Under the pieces are notes generated by a model that ran no database searches, was not told where the DNA came from, and worked only from the letters and a program-made list of their open reading frames with translations. From Pseudomonadota bacterium (lineage in GTDB: Bacteria > Pseudomonadota > Alphaproteobacteria > Sphingomonadales > Sphingomonadaceae): DNA of 64,000 nt. Location of the stretch: assembly GCA_023400405.1 (NCBI GenBank), contig JAEXFD010000002.1, forward strand, positions 62,001 through 126,000, read 5' to 3'. This document shows, one piece after another, positions 52,301-59,080 of this stretch (position 1 is its first letter; every line of letters starts with the position of its first letter). The position numbers and the translations under genes were made by a program.

Positions 52301-52526
52301 GGGCACGCGGTCGAACTTCCTGATCCGCCGGCTGGCGCGGCTGCCCTTCGTGTTCAACGTGCGGATCACTGCGCCCTTCCGCCAGCTGCTCGACTCGGTC
52401 CAGTCCTGGTACGATCCGCGCCGGCTGATCGAACGCAATCTCCCCGCGTTGATCGAAGAGCAGAAACGTGCGCAGGAAGCGGCCAGGCCCGTCGTTCAGC
52501 CCAGCGAAAGCGCCCCTGCCCCATGA
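49353..52526 (+). CDS. ydbH: YdbH-family AsmA-like intermembrane phospholipid transport protein
   Basis: A 1057-residue inner-membrane-anchored protein. One N-terminal membrane helix (about 34-50, IAIALLLGVVVVLATAW) is followed by about 1000 residues of repeating beta-rich sequence typical of AsmA-like bridges. The C-terminal region (FHVKGVDAALFLKEMAFDNL, GNMAFQALKSLDYKSLAIRM, TRSNFLIRRLARLPFVFNV) matches the YdbH domain. In E. coli YdbH works with YnbE and YdbL in phospholipid traffic. ATG at 49353 and GTG at 49377 are both possible starts. ATGA overlap with the ynbE-like gene. Confidence 0.85.
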   Translation: MGGLAGAGVDRSEDEESDGEVRASGRPRWSRARRIAIALLLGVVVVLATAWLERRTIARGFVDRELARRGVPARYEIAQLSPWRQRLTHVSIGDPRDPDLVADWIELRTALLPWRAELLVAKAGRVRIKGRIVDGALSLGSLDRLMPPPSGKPFALPRLSVEVADAQLRLDSAAGPLEIGLSGKGLLSDGFAGTARLRAPRLALAGCALEGVAGRLQVRVREGAPSLAGPLAASRLGCGDGRVEQARIDVRAALDASLARWKGSARLAVARLAGGGGRLERLAGTVDFAGDRARTEGKVALSSGALATPDAVAASATLAGQYVLAETSAFQGKLAVAQVALAPAMRRRAAAVADTDRGTPVAPLARQLAAALDRAGRSFDGSADLELTTRADGSTLRVRSLDLLARSGARMRFGQGRGLGLALPSGAVELAGRLTLGGGGLPDATLLLSRRPGSAEWRGTGLVRPYAAGGASLELARLDVRARGTSGELRTVATLSGPLQGGRVEGLSMPLLARWQAGGIAVNPACAPLGFARIAVAGMTLDGNRLQLCPLGGAMLQWRPQGLAGGVRTGPVALSGKLGDSPLQFRAAAARLDLAASRFGVDKAAVRIGAERSTRLDIGQLSGSYRSSLGGSFEGLGGQIGAVPLVLSGGKGDWRADQGDLSLLGGFILSDAESPARFEPLSAPQARLRMSGGRIEAEANLVGTKRPVAVGTVRVTHDLAKSEGQALLDVPGVRFRIDGLQPTDLTRLTYGVIADVDGLVSGTGRFAWSGDSVTSSGRFTASDVGLAAAFGPVAGLTTTLDFTDLLNLRTAPGQRADVAEINPGVPVREGVFRYQLLDSRRVQVEGARWPFAGGELVLDPTVLDFNEAGERRLTFHVKGVDAALFLKEMAFDNLDATGTFDGTLPMVFDAQGGRIEGGELRARAGGHIAYVGEVSQRDLGFWGNMAFQALKSLDYKSLAIRMNGPLAGEIITDISFAGVSQGKGTRSNFLIRRLARLPFVFNVRITAPFRQLLDSVQSWYDPRRLIERNLPALIEEQKRAQEAARPVVQPSESAPAP

Positions 52527-52747
52527 AAGGGAAGAGAAATGAGCTTCGAAGCATGACCCAGGTTACGCTGCGCCTTGCCGGCAGTCTTGCCGTTGCGCCG
52601 CTGGCACTCGCCGGCGGGTGCGTCAACGTGACAGCGCCCGACAAGCCGATCGTCATCAACCTCAATATTTCGATCACTCAGGAAGTGGTCTATCGCCTCG
52701 ACAACAAGGCGAAGGCCATCATCCAGGACAATCCGGGGATTTTCTGA
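52523..52747 (+). CDS. ynbE: YnbE-like lipoprotein
   Basis: A 74-residue lipoprotein from the ATG overlapping the ydbH stop, or 64 residues if the in-frame ATG at 52553 is used. The lipobox is LAGGC. The mature segment KPIVINLNISITQEV followed by DNKAKAIIQDNPGIF follows the E. coli YnbE pattern (PITINMNVKIEHEI...LF). YnbE sits in the outer membrane and pairs with the C-terminus of YdbH to complete the bridge. TGATG overlap with the ydbL-like gene. Confidence 0.9.
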   Translation: MKGKRNELRSMTQVTLRLAGSLAVAPLALAGGCVNVTAPDKPIVINLNISITQEVVYRLDNKAKAIIQDNPGIF

Positions 52748-53124
52748 TGCGCAAGTTGCTTTCCACCTTCGGCTTGGCGGCGGCACTCGCGGCAGGCCTC
52801 GCCGCGCCCGCCTTCGCCCAGCGTGACCCGGCCTATCAGGCGGCCCGCCAGCAAGGCCTGGTCGGCGAGCAGCCCGACGGCTATCTCGGCATCGTCGGCG
52901 CCGCGACGCCGGAGCTCCAGGCGATGGTCAACAACATCAATATCCAGCGCAAGCGGCAATATACCCAGCAAGCCGCGGCGAGCTCGACCGTCGAGCAGAT
53001 GGCGTTCGTCACCGGCTGCAACCTGATCGCACGCACTGCCCAGGGCGAGAAGTACCGCACGCCCGACGGGCGCTGGCTGACCCGCGGCAGCGACGCGCCG
53101 GTCCGCGATCCGCGCTGCCTCTGA
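52747..53124 (+). CDS. ydbL: YdbL/DUF1318 periplasmic protein
   Basis: A 125-residue exported protein: signal peptide MRKLLSTFGLAAALAAGLAAPAFA, then QRDPAYQAARQQGLVGEQPD, GYLGIVGAATPELQAMVNNIN and RKRQYTQQAAASSTVEQ, typical of DUF1318/YdbL. In E. coli YdbL assists the YdbH-YnbE interaction. The C-terminal part has GCNLIARTAQGEKYRTPDG. Third gene of the operon. Confidence 0.9.
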   Translation: MRKLLSTFGLAAALAAGLAAPAFAQRDPAYQAARQQGLVGEQPDGYLGIVGAATPELQAMVNNINIQRKRQYTQQAAASSTVEQMAFVTGCNLIARTAQGEKYRTPDGRWLTRGSDAPVRDPRCL

Positions 53125-53139
53125 ACCGCGCTCGGCGCC

Positions 53140-54246
53140 TCAGCGCCGGCCAGCGGTAACCGAATCCGCCGGTGGCTCGGCGCCCTTGGCACCGGACCCG
53201 CGCGGACACGCTGTCGACGCGCGGATCACCAGATCGGCAGGCACGATCGAGGGACCGGACGGCGCCTGCCCCTTGGCGCTGTGTGCGATGATCAACTCCG
53301 CCGCGCGCGCCGTGACTTCGGCGATCGGTTGCGCGACCGCCGTCAGCGGCGGGTGCACGAAGCGGACGATCGGCGTGTCGTCGAAGCTGACGATCGACAG
53401 GTCGGTGGGCACCGCCAGGCCGCGCTCGCGGGCCACTTCCAGCGTCGCCAGCGTCATCTGATCGTTGCTGGCGATGATCGCCGTCGGGGGATCGCGCTCA
53501 TCGAGCAGCGTCGTCGCCGCAGCGCGTCCGGAAGCGAAGCCGAAGTCGCCGGTCGCAAGCAGGCCCTCCACCGGCAGGCGGGCGGCGGCCATGGCTCGAC
53601 GCCAGCCGGTCACGCGCCAGCCGCTCAGCTCATATTCGGCCGGCCCGGCGATGAAGCCGATCCGGCGATGGCCAAGACCGGCCAGGTGTTCGGTCGCGCG
53701 CGCGGCGGCGCCCTCGTCATCGATCGACAGCGCGAATCCGGGGCCAGGCGCCAGCGACCCGATCCGGGCGAAGCTGATCCCGCGCTTCTCGAGCAGCCCG
53801 GTGATCAGCGGATTGCTCGAATGGGGCGGGGTGAGGATCACCCCGTCGGGCTGCAGTGCGGCGATCATCGCGCGCAGCTCGCGCTCGACATGGTCGCTAT
53901 GCGTGTCGACGAGTTCGATCAGCATGCGATAGCCATGCTGGGCGCAGGTCAGCATCCCGCCCAGCATCATCTGATCGACCCAGTCGGTCCCCTGCCGATT
54001 GCGCCAATCGGCGATCGTGCGATCGCGATCGTTGAGCGCGACGATCAGATAGGATCGCGATCCTCCCATCCGCTGTGCGGCGATGGAAGGAACATAGCCG
54101 AGCTTGTCGATCGACGCCTGGACGCGCGCCGCCATCTCGGGCCGGACATTGGGCTCCTTCTTGACGACGCGGCTCACCGTCTGGAGCGAGACTCCGGCAT
54201 CGGCGGCGACGTGGCGGATGGTGACGGCCTGGCGCCGCCGCGGCAT
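53140..54246 (-). CDS. LacI-family repressor of the adjacent uptake locus
   Basis: A 368-residue regulator. The HTH TIRHVAADAGVSLQTVSRVV is near residues 9-28 with the hinge VPSIAAQRM. The sugar-binding core follows, with LDERDPPTAIIASNDQMTLA and LSIVSFDDTPIVRFVHPPLT. Its ATG overlaps the stop of the halogenase-like gene (TGATG), so it is the last gene of that operon. It very likely binds the two AACGTT operators at 62146-62227. The effector, probably a sugar, is unknown. The longer frame (to 54534) reads antisense and is rejected. Confidence 0.92.
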   Translation of the reverse strand: MPRRRQAVTIRHVAADAGVSLQTVSRVVKKEPNVRPEMAARVQASIDKLGYVPSIAAQRMGGSRSYLIVALNDRDRTIADWRNRQGTDWVDQMMLGGMLTCAQHGYRMLIELVDTHSDHVERELRAMIAALQPDGVILTPPHSSNPLITGLLEKRGISFARIGSLAPGPGFALSIDDEGAAARATEHLAGLGHRRIGFIAGPAEYELSGWRVTGWRRAMAAARLPVEGLLATGDFGFASGRAAATTLLDERDPPTAIIASNDQMTLATLEVARERGLAVPTDLSIVSFDDTPIVRFVHPPLTAVAQPIAEVTARAAELIIAHSAKGQAPSGPSIVPADLVIRASTACPRGSGAKGAEPPADSVTAGRR

Positions 54247-55733
54247 CAGTCCGGCGCCCCGCAATAGCGCGCGACATAATCGCCATGCGCGGGCAGCCCG
54301 CGGACCGTCGTGCTCACTTGCTGGCGCAGCGTCGAAAGGAAACGGTCGAGTTCGTCGTCGGGCAGCTTGCCGGCGATCGGATGATGGCTGTGCGGCGTAA
54401 TGCCCTGGCCCATCATCACCTGGATCCAGCTGTTCTCGGCGAACAGTTCCTCGTTGCGGCGGAAGACGCGCCCGGTCTCGCGGAACAGCTCGATCTTCTG
54501 CGCCAGGCTGTCGGGGATCTCCATGGCCGCGCACTGCCGCCAGAACGGGCTGTCGCGCCGCTCGGTCACCTTATAGTGCAGGATCAGGAAGTCGCGGATC
54601 TGCAGCATGTCGATATGCTGCTGGTTGTTGAATTCGGCGACGTCGCGCGCGCTCACGGGGCCCGCCGGCAACATGCGGATCAGCCGCAGGATCGCGCGCT
54701 GGATCAAGTGGATGCTGGTCGATTCGAGCGGCTCCATGAAGCCGCCGGCCAGGCCGATCGCGATGCAGTTGCGGTGCCATTGCTTGCGGCGTGCCCCCGC
54801 GGTGAAGCGCAGCATGTTGGGCTGGGTCAGCACCTTGCCCTGCACGGTGCCGAGCAATCGCTCCAGCGCGGCTTCGCGCTCGAGATAGCGGGTGCAATAG
54901 ACGATGCCGTTGCCGACCCGGTGCTGGAGCGGGATGCGCCACTGCCAGCCGCTGTCATGCGCCATGGCGCGCGTGAACGGTACCGGCGGGCCGACGCTTT
55001 CCGTCTGGACCGCGATCGCCGCGTCGCAGGGCAGGTAATGGGTCCAGTCGTCATAGCCGACATGCAACGCCTGCTCGATCAGCAATGCGCGAAAGCCGGT
55101 GCAATCCAGGAACAGGTCGCCTTCGATCCGCTGGCCGGATTCGAGGACCAGCGCGGCGATGTCGCCGCTCTCGCCATCGAGCTCTACCGTGGCGATCTTG
55201 CCTTCGACGCGGCTTGCCCCGTCGGCTTCCGCCATGCGGCGCAGAAACTGGCCGTACAGCGTCGAATCGAGTTGATAGGCATAGTTCATGCGCTCGTCGG
55301 GCAAGTGCGCGAACTTGCCCTCGCGCGCCGCGATCAGCTCGAGGCAATAGTCGCCATAGGGCTCGGCATGGCCACGCGCCTGTCCGTTCAGCCAGAAATG
55401 CTGGAAGCCGGCCGCCCAATGATCCTTGCCGGTCAGCCCGAACGAATGGAAATAGCTATCGTCGGGCCCCTTCCAGCCATCGAACTGGATGCCGAGCTTG
55501 AAGGTCGCACGGGTGGCCCGCATGAATTCGGCTTCGTTGATCCCCAGCAGCCGATTGAAGGTGATGATCGGCGGGATCGTCGATTCGCCCACCCCGACCG
55601 TGCCGATCGCGTCGGATTCGATCAGCGTGACGGCGGCGGTGCGCCCCAGGGTGCGAGTTAGCGCCGCGGCCGCCATCCAGCCGGCGGTCCCGCCTCCGGC
55701 AACGACGATGCGGCGGGGCTGGGGCGCGCTCAT
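54246..55733 (-). CDS. flavin-dependent tryptophan-halogenase-like protein 1
   Basis: A 495-residue FAD protein of the PrnA/RebH fold. The FAD motif VAGGGTAGWMAAAAL is at about 11-25. Key residues appear retained: K79 (TFKLGIQF, aligned with RebH K79), the WxWxIP motif as GWQWRIPLQHR, and FMEPLESTS with the catalytic Glu. Such genes beside TonB receptors include BrvH and Xcc4156, shown to halogenate indole in vitro, but the natural substrate is unknown. Overlaps the cupin-like gene by ATGA. It likely needs a flavin reductase from elsewhere. Confidence 0.9.
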   Translation of the reverse strand: MSAPQPRRIVVAGGGTAGWMAAAALTRTLGRTAAVTLIESDAIGTVGVGESTIPPIITFNRLLGINEAEFMRATRATFKLGIQFDGWKGPDDSYFHSFGLTGKDHWAAGFQHFWLNGQARGHAEPYGDYCLELIAAREGKFAHLPDERMNYAYQLDSTLYGQFLRRMAEADGASRVEGKIATVELDGESGDIAALVLESGQRIEGDLFLDCTGFRALLIEQALHVGYDDWTHYLPCDAAIAVQTESVGPPVPFTRAMAHDSGWQWRIPLQHRVGNGIVYCTRYLEREAALERLLGTVQGKVLTQPNMLRFTAGARRKQWHRNCIAIGLAGGFMEPLESTSIHLIQRAILRLIRMLPAGPVSARDVAEFNNQQHIDMLQIRDFLILHYKVTERRDSPFWRQCAAMEIPDSLAQKIELFRETGRVFRRNEELFAENSWIQVMMGQGITPHSHHPIAGKLPDDELDRFLSTLRQQVSTTVRGLPAHGDYVARYCGAPD

Positions 55734-56761
55734 CGGCTGAGCGACCGCAGCAGATAGGCCCGCATCCGGTCGGCCAGGCTCGGCGTCATCGGCGCGAGTA
55801 CGCCGCGACCCTCTTCCGGGATATGCGCGGTCACCTCCGAGCCGTTACCGAAGACATAATAGTCGAACATGTCCTGCCAGTGCGCTTTCTGATCTGCGGG
55901 AAGATCGCGGATCGCCATCATTGCGAGATTGAGGGCGTCCTGAGGCTGGCCGAGCCAGCGCGGGGTCTCGCGCCACCAATAGTTGACCAGCACGTTGAAC
56001 GGATCGAGCCCTTCGACATGATGCCACCAAAGCGCCGGGATGTAGAGCGCATCGCCCGCCTCGAGGTCGGCGACCTGGGCATGCGCCAGCGCGTCGGCGA
56101 AGCGCGGATGGCGATCGAGGTCCGGCGCGTGGAAATCGACCATGCTCACCGCGCGCCCCGCCGGGGTGTTGTCGACCGGGCCGAGATAGAGGTTGCGGAA
56201 CTGGTCGCGCGGGAAAAGCGTGAATCGTCGCCGCCCGACCGCGACGCAGGCAAGGTTGTGCGGCACGTCGTTGTGCGCGGCGATCCGCGTTCGCGTGCCG
56301 ATCCAGATGCTCGAAAGCAGCTCCCGATCGCCGAGATCGACATGGTTGGCCGCGTGCAGCCCGTCGAAGAACTGATGGACGTCGATCGAGGCCAGGTAGA
56401 TGGCCGGCGCGTCTGGGCTGTCCGCGAAGGCGGCCATGCGCGCGAAGATCTCTGGCAGCTTCGCATTCATCATGCGAAAGTTCATCGCCATCGCTTCGTC
56501 GTAGAATAGCCGGCCGCCGCTGCCGGGATGGCCGACCGAGACCGCGAAGGGGCGGTCGCGGTGATGCTGCAGCAGATAGCCGCGCGCCGCCTCGGCGGAT
56601 TGCCGGCCGGCCTGGACGAGCGGCCAATCGCGCACCAGTCCGCGCACGATGAACGGCCGATCCGCGCCGCGAAGCCGGGCATCGAGCGCGGCGGCATCGG
56701 CGACCTCGACCTCAGGGACCTTTGTCAGGCCGGAAAGGGCGCCCGGATCGGCTTCAGCCAT
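55730..56761 (-). CDS. cupin-like (JmjC/cupin_8) iron-dependent dioxygenase-type protein
   Basis: A 343-residue protein. The metal site is H163-x-D165 in HNDVPHN, and the distal His is H247 or H248 in PALWWHHVEGLDPFNVLVNYWW-like sequence; these match the cupin_8 Fe(II)/2-oxoglutarate fold. A preceding segment (SSIWIGTRTR) and later LVNYWW are family-typical. Genes of this kind accompany SapC and halogenase-like genes in Caulobacterales and Sphingomonadales. Substrate unknown. Start overlaps the SapC gene by 8 bp. Confidence 0.88.
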   Translation of the reverse strand: MAEADPGALSGLTKVPEVEVADAAALDARLRGADRPFIVRGLVRDWPLVQAGRQSAEAARGYLLQHHRDRPFAVSVGHPGSGGRLFYDEAMAMNFRMMNAKLPEIFARMAAFADSPDAPAIYLASIDVHQFFDGLHAANHVDLGDRELLSSIWIGTRTRIAAHNDVPHNLACVAVGRRRFTLFPRDQFRNLYLGPVDNTPAGRAVSMVDFHAPDLDRHPRFADALAHAQVADLEAGDALYIPALWWHHVEGLDPFNVLVNYWWRETPRWLGQPQDALNLAMMAIRDLPADQKAHWQDMFDYYVFGNGSEVTAHIPEEGRGVLAPMTPSLADRMRAYLLRSLSR

Positions 56762-57467
56762 GCGCCGATCGCTGATTGCGGCGGGCGACGAGGGCGCTCA
56801 GATTGGCGAGCGAGGCCAGCGCCATGTAGATCGGCAGAAGGTGCCCGCCCGCTTGCAGATCGGCCAGCGCGGCGCCCTCCAGCGCCTCCAGCCGGTCCTC
56901 GTTGATGATGTGGAAGCCGACGAGCCGGTTCTCCGAGCCGTCGTCGAGCGTCACTTCCAGCGTGAACGGTTCGAGCAGCTCGTACCGCTCCAGTGCGGCG
57001 AAGAAGCCCGCAGAATCGCGATAGCCTTCGTCCAGCGCGCCGAGCAGTTCCGCGATCCGCTCGAGATAAGGGGTCGGGCGCCCGACCTCGTCGAACACGC
57101 GCATCCCTTCGCCTTGGGCGATGCGCGGCGAGGCGAGGTCGACATGGACCTGTTTCTCGCCCTCGTCGGCGGGGCCGCCGCCGATCAGGAAAGGCTGGAT
57201 CTCCATTGCCAGCGGCCGATAGCGCGCGTGCCAGCCGGTCTCGTCGAGGAACAGGTTCTCGCCCGGCTCAAAGCCGAACATCGCCAGCGCCGAGAACTGG
57301 GTGCGCTCTTCGTTGAGGCGGAACAGGATCGGATATTCGTTCTGCACCGCGCGGAATTCGGTCGGCACGGTGATGCAGCACATTTGCGCGTCGCCGAGCG
57401 CGGCATGGCGCTCCGTGCGGATCCGCAGATCGCGATGCGCCTCGAGCGTGAGGATCGCGTGGGTCAT
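56754..57467 (-). CDS. SapC-family protein
   Basis: A 237-residue protein of the SapC type: EFRAVQNEYPILFRLNEE, ALAMFGFEPGENLFLDETGW, RYRPLAMEIQPFLIGGG and GFHIINEDRLEALEG. SapC was first described as an S-layer-related protein in Campylobacter; in these TonB-linked clusters its role is not established. No signal peptide is seen. ATG at 57467 overlaps the second halogenase-like gene (ATGA). The longer frame upstream lies in that gene. Confidence 0.88.
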   Translation of the reverse strand: MTHAILTLEAHRDLRIRTERHAALGDAQMCCITVPTEFRAVQNEYPILFRLNEERTQFSALAMFGFEPGENLFLDETGWHARYRPLAMEIQPFLIGGGPADEGEKQVHVDLASPRIAQGEGMRVFDEVGRPTPYLERIAELLGALDEGYRDSAGFFAALERYELLEPFTLEVTLDDGSENRLVGFHIINEDRLEALEGAALADLQAGGHLLPIYMALASLANLSALVARRNQRSAHG

Positions 57468-58987
57468 GGAGCGCAACTTTCTATGGCGGGTGTGGCCGCG
57501 GCGCGAAGGCCGGCGAGATAGGCTCGGTTGGTCGGCAGGCTCGCGGCCAGCGTGCGGGTGCGCTGGTCGAGCTGGCGGAGCTGCGGGGCGAGGTCCGCGC
57601 CGGCGGGCCGAGCCGCCGGGCGGTCGGGCAGCGGGAAGCCCATGCCCCACAGCACGTAGCGATAGCTGGCCGCCGGGAAGACCTCGTCCTGCATGGGAAG
57701 ATCGATAGCGGCGGGCGCGCGGTGGCGCCAGAGCGCGAGGTTCTCCGCCAGGCGGGGCGGCAGGCCCGCGGGATCGCGATGCGCGCGCCAATAGGGCTCC
57801 TCGCGCCGGCTGACGGCATAGTGGAGCTTGAGGAACTCGACGATCCGCTCCCAGCGATAGCGGACCAGCGCATTGAATCGCCGCGCCTGGATCGCCATCC
57901 CCTCAGGCTCGATCGGAAAATCGTCGAGCAGTGCGTTGAGCGACAATTCGATCATCACGATCGCCGAGGCCTCGAGCGGCTCGAGAAAGCCTGCCGACTG
58001 GCCGATCGCCAGGCAGTTGCGCTCCCAGAAGCGCTCGCGATAGGCGGATCGGAAAGCGAGCCGGCGGAAGGGCGGCGGCGCCTGCTCCGGCGCGATCCTG
58101 CGGCAATAGGCGGTGAGGATCTCGCTCGCCGCATCGTCGTCGATGAAGGACGATGCGTAGACGCAGCCGATCCCGCGCCGGGTCGGGAGGGCGATGTCCC
58201 AGATCCAGCCCGCGGCATGGGCCGTCGCGGTGGTCTGGGAGGCGATCGGGCTGTCCGCCGCGACCGGAAGCTGCACGGCCAGCGCGCGATCGTTCGGCAG
58301 GATCGCCGCGCAATCGACGCTGCCCACGCCGAGATGTTCGCCGATCAGCAGGGCCGCGGCGCCGGTGCAATCGAGGAAGAGGTCGCCGGCGATCCGGCCG
58401 GATCCGCGCGTGCCCACCGCCGCGATGTCGCCATTCGGCGCGGCGTCGATCGCATCGACATGGTCGCGGACATGGCGAACTCCCAGCCGCTCGGTGGCGT
58501 GGCGCTGGAGTAGTGCGGCGAGCTTGGCCGCGTCGAGATGATAGGCATAGTTCAGTGCGCCGGCATAATCGGGCATCGTGCGCTGGCGCGGCGCAAGGTC
58601 GGCGGCGCAAATCCGCGGCTGGGGGCTTGCCGCCGCCGCGAACGGTATGCCCGCGGGAAGGTCGCGCGGATCGGCCTCGATCGGCGGGACGAAGGGGTGG
58701 TAATAATGCTCGCCCGCCGCGCCCGTCGCCCAGCCATCGAAGCGCGTGCCCTGCTTGAACGAGCCGTCGCAGGCGAGCAGCAGCTCGGTTTCGGAGATTC
58801 CGATCTGCTGAAGCGTGTGCCGCATGGTCGGCCAGGTCCCCTCGCCGACGCCGATCGTTGCGACGTCGGGCGATTCGACCAGCGTCACCTCAAGCGATCC
58901 GGGACAGGCGGCAGCGATGCGGCAGGCGGCAAGCCAGCCCGCAGTGCCGCCCCCGACGATCACGATCCTGGTGATGGCTGTCCGCAC
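57464..58987 (-). CDS. flavin-dependent tryptophan-halogenase-like protein 2
   Basis: A 507-residue relative of the product at 54246-55733. The FAD loop IVGGGTAGWLAACRI and FLEPLEASA are intact, and the Lys equivalent to RebH K79 is K78 (SFKQGTRF). The WxWxIP motif is altered to GWIWDIALPTRRG, with Ala in place of Pro. It starts with GTG at 58987, just after the TonB-receptor terminator. SapC follows with ATGA overlap. It may halogenate, hydroxylate or act in another way; not resolved. Confidence 0.87.
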   Translation of the reverse strand: MRTAITRIVIVGGGTAGWLAACRIAAACPGSLEVTLVESPDVATIGVGEGTWPTMRHTLQQIGISETELLLACDGSFKQGTRFDGWATGAAGEHYYHPFVPPIEADPRDLPAGIPFAAAASPQPRICAADLAPRQRTMPDYAGALNYAYHLDAAKLAALLQRHATERLGVRHVRDHVDAIDAAPNGDIAAVGTRGSGRIAGDLFLDCTGAAALLIGEHLGVGSVDCAAILPNDRALAVQLPVAADSPIASQTTATAHAAGWIWDIALPTRRGIGCVYASSFIDDDAASEILTAYCRRIAPEQAPPPFRRLAFRSAYRERFWERNCLAIGQSAGFLEPLEASAIVMIELSLNALLDDFPIEPEGMAIQARRFNALVRYRWERIVEFLKLHYAVSRREEPYWRAHRDPAGLPPRLAENLALWRHRAPAAIDLPMQDEVFPAASYRYVLWGMGFPLPDRPAARPAGADLAPQLRQLDQRTRTLAASLPTNRAYLAGLRAAATPAIESCAP

Positions 58988-59038
58988 CGCCGTTAGTTTC
59001 CAGCCGCTTCGGGCGTCACCCCTGCCATCGGGCCCATG

Positions 59039-59068
59039 AAAAAGCCAGCCTCCCGGGGGAGGCTGGCT
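59039..59068 (-). terminator. terminator after the TonB receptor
   Basis: Stem AGCCAGCCTCCC/GGGAGGCTGGCT with a GG loop, followed on the minus strand by TTTTT. It lies 12 bp after the receptor stop and 52 bp before the next gene, so it may reduce, not abolish, expression of the halogenase-like genes. Confidence 0.88.
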
Positions 59069-59080
59069 CGATCGTGCCGA

